Assembly (NCBI GenBank): GCA_003542295.1
Contig: DPKX01000269.1
Coordinates: 185 to 8,004 of the forward strand
Reading direction: 5' to 3'
Length of the DNA: 7,820 nucleotides
Origin: Candidatus Atribacter hydrocarboniphilus
Lineage (GTDB): Bacteria; Atribacterota; Atribacteria; Atribacterales; Atribacteraceae
In this document: piece after piece, positions 6,454-7,820 of the stretch
Layout: each line of letters starts with the position of its first letter
Numbering within the stretch: position 1 is the stretch's first letter
The notes under the pieces: generated by a model
What the model saw: only the letters and a program-made list of their open reading frames with translations
Database searches by the model: none
Told to the model about the DNA's origin: nothing
Translations under genes and position numbers: made by a program

Positions 6454-7820
6454 TTACTTATCGAATTTAGATGTATCCTTCACTTTTCCTTCTTCTTCGA
6501 TTACCGCATGAGCGGCTGCCAAACGAGCTAAAGGAACACGGAAAGGTGAACAGCTGACATAGTTTAACCCAATGGTATGACAGAACATAACCGACTTCGG
6601 ATCACCACCATGTTCACCGCAGATCCCGCATTTGAGGTCCGGTCGGGCTTGTCTCCCTTTTTGAACACCCATCTTCATTAATTCACCAACTCCATCAAGA
6701 TCAATGGATTGGAAAGGATCCTCGGGCAGAATACCATTTTCTTCATAGAAGAAAAGGAACTTGCCTTCAGCGTCATCTCGGCTATACCCAAAGGTCATCT
6801 GGGTTAAGTCGTTGGTTCCAAAGGAGAAAAACTCAGCGTATTCAGCAATCTGATCGGCGACTATTGCTGCTCGAGGGATTTCAATCATGGTTCCAAATTT
6901 ATACTGAACTTTCGACTGATATCGATCCAAAGCTTCTTTGGCTACTTTTTCCAAAATTTCTTTTTGGATTTTTATCTCGTTCTGGTGACCTACCAATGGA
7001 ATCATAATTTCTGGAAGGACTTTTACTCCTTCTTTATCAAGCTCACAAGCTGCTTCGATAATTGCCCTAACCTGCATTTCGACAATTTCTGGATATACTA
7101 TTCCCAATCGGCAACCACGGAGACCCAACATCGGGTTGGCTTCGTGAAGCCCACGCACGATCTTGAGCAACTTCTCTTTTTCTTCGAGTTCAGGACCACT
7201 GATTCCTTTCACCCGTAAAGTGGTTACTTCGACCAAGAGATCCTCTAATTTAGGCAAGAATTCATGAAGAGGAGGATCGATTAAACGAACGGTTACTGGT
7301 TTTCCTTCCATAACCTTAAATATCTCTTTAAAATCACCTTTTTGCATTGGTTCAATTTTTGCCAAGGCTTTTTTCCGTTCTTCAACGTTCTGAGCTATGA
7401 TCATTTCCTGTACTGCTGGTAAACGATCGGGTGCCATGAACATATGCTCGGTCCGACACAAACCAATTCCTTCAGCACCAAATTCGATCGCTTTTCGAGC
7501 ATCATTTGGTGTATCGGCATTAGCACGAACACCCAGTTTTCGAATGCTATCAGCCCAACCTAAAAGCTTTTGGAAATCTTCGGAAAGTTGAGGTGGAATG
7601 GTTTTGGCTTGTCCTAAAATGACTTCGCCTTTCCCACCATCGATGCTGATATAGTCTCCTTCTTTGACGACCAAGGAATTAACCTGAAATTGTTTTTTAT
7701 CGAGATCGATAACTACCGTTTCACAACCGGCAACACAGGGTTTTCCCATTCCTCGAGCAACTACTGCAGCGTGACTGGTCATTCCGCCTCGGCTGGTTAA
7801 AACCCCTTGTGCAGCAACGA
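6454..7820 (-). CDS. ppdK: Pyruvate, phosphate dikinase, C-terminal half (5' end outside window)
   Basis: PPDK interconverts pyruvate + ATP + Pi and phosphoenolpyruvate + AMP + PPi, working in gluconeogenesis or, in many anaerobes, in PPi-dependent glycolysis. About 454 C-terminal residues of a roughly 880-residue family protein are visible. The frame stays open to the window edge, with AAQGVLTSRGG encoded before the first internal Met, so 7782 is not the start. The phosphohistidine site is GGMTSHAAVVARG, with the His codon at 7771-7773. The C-terminal PEP/pyruvate-binding barrel follows: GIGLCRTEHMF and RLIDPPLHEFLP (substrate-binding Arg residues), GLRGCRLGI, MIEIPRAA (metal-binding Glu), FGTNDLTQM (Asn-Asp) and CGICGEHGGDP, with the catalytic Cys codon at 6619-6621. 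All visible active-site residues are intact. The more distant homologue PEP synthase is less likely, given the PPDK-type motifs. A hairpin terminator lies 21 bases after the stop. Confidence 0.96.
   Translation of the reverse strand, partial: VAAQGVLTSRGGMTSHAAVVARGMGKPCVAGCETVVIDLDKKQFQVNSLVVKEGDYISIDGGKGEVILGQAKTIPPQLSEDFQKLLGWADSIRKLGVRANADTPNDARKAIEFGAEGIGLCRTEHMFMAPDRLPAVQEMIIAQNVEERKKALAKIEPMQKGDFKEIFKVMEGKPVTVRLIDPPLHEFLPKLEDLLVEVTTLRVKGISGPELEEKEKLLKIVRGLHEANPMLGLRGCRLGIVYPEIVEMQVRAIIEAACELDKEGVKVLPEIMIPLVGHQNEIKIQKEILEKVAKEALDRYQSKVQYKFGTMIEIPRAAIVADQIAEYAEFFSFGTNDLTQMTFGYSRDDAEGKFLFFYEENGILPEDPFQSIDLDGVGELMKMGVQKGRQARPDLKCGICGEHGGDPKSVMFCHTIGLNYVSCSPFRVPLARLAAAHAVIEEEGKVKDTSKFDK

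Noticed and set aside
1..7820. CRISPR array, insertion sequence, prophage or defence system
   Set aside because: No spaced direct repeats, transposase or integrase motifs or unfamiliar gene clusters are visible. The window is filled by recognisable core genes. A tRNA end can be an integration site, but its 3' half is outside the window.

Overview
The window is a one-direction block of core bacterial genes. Every gene is on the minus strand, so transcription runs from position 7820 down to 1. In that order it holds: the C-terminal half of pyruvate phosphate dikinase (ppdK, cut by the window edge), a dGTPase-type dNTP triphosphohydrolase (dgt), a membrane-bound ion-pumping pyrophosphatase (hppA), DNA primase (dnaG), the primary sigma factor (rpoD/sigA) and the 5' part of a tRNA-Asn (cut by the other edge). 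All the protein families are well known.

The host looks like an anaerobic, Gram-positive-type or deep-branching bacterium of moderate to low GC. The dnaG-sigA pair, ppdK and dgt just upstream of it, and a compact sigma factor without the large insertion seen in proteobacterial RpoD all fit Clostridia-like lineages or relatives such as Atribacterota or Synergistota. That placement is inference from gene order and general protein character; no search was run. The PPi-linked enzymes (PPDK and a K+-dependent-type membrane pyrophosphatase) suit an energy-limited anaerobe.

Layout, read in the direction of transcription. ppdK ends at 6454 and is followed by a hairpin with a T-run (6401-6432) that abuts the dgt ribosome binding site. 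dgt and hppA are 35 bases apart and probably share a transcript, which ends at a perfect 22-bp stem (3251-3298). About 150 bases later dnaG starts behind its own TATAAT box. rpoD follows dnaG after about 135 bases with no terminator between them. tRNA-Asn starts 28 bases after rpoD and has a near-consensus promoter whose -35 box lies inside the last rpoD codons.

The genes link replication (primase, dNTP pool control), transcription (sigma factor), translation (tRNA) and pyrophosphate energetics (PPDK, pyrophosphatase). The most notable features are that none of the four complete genes starts with ATG (three TTG, one GTG, each with a well-spaced Shine-Dalgarno sequence), and that control signals are packed into or against neighbouring genes. 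I found no CRISPR array, mobile element, toxin-antitoxin pair or unfamiliar gene system, and I do not claim a new system here. The only gene-free stretches are shorter than 300 bases (the longest is 3098-3321) and are described under the sites they contain.
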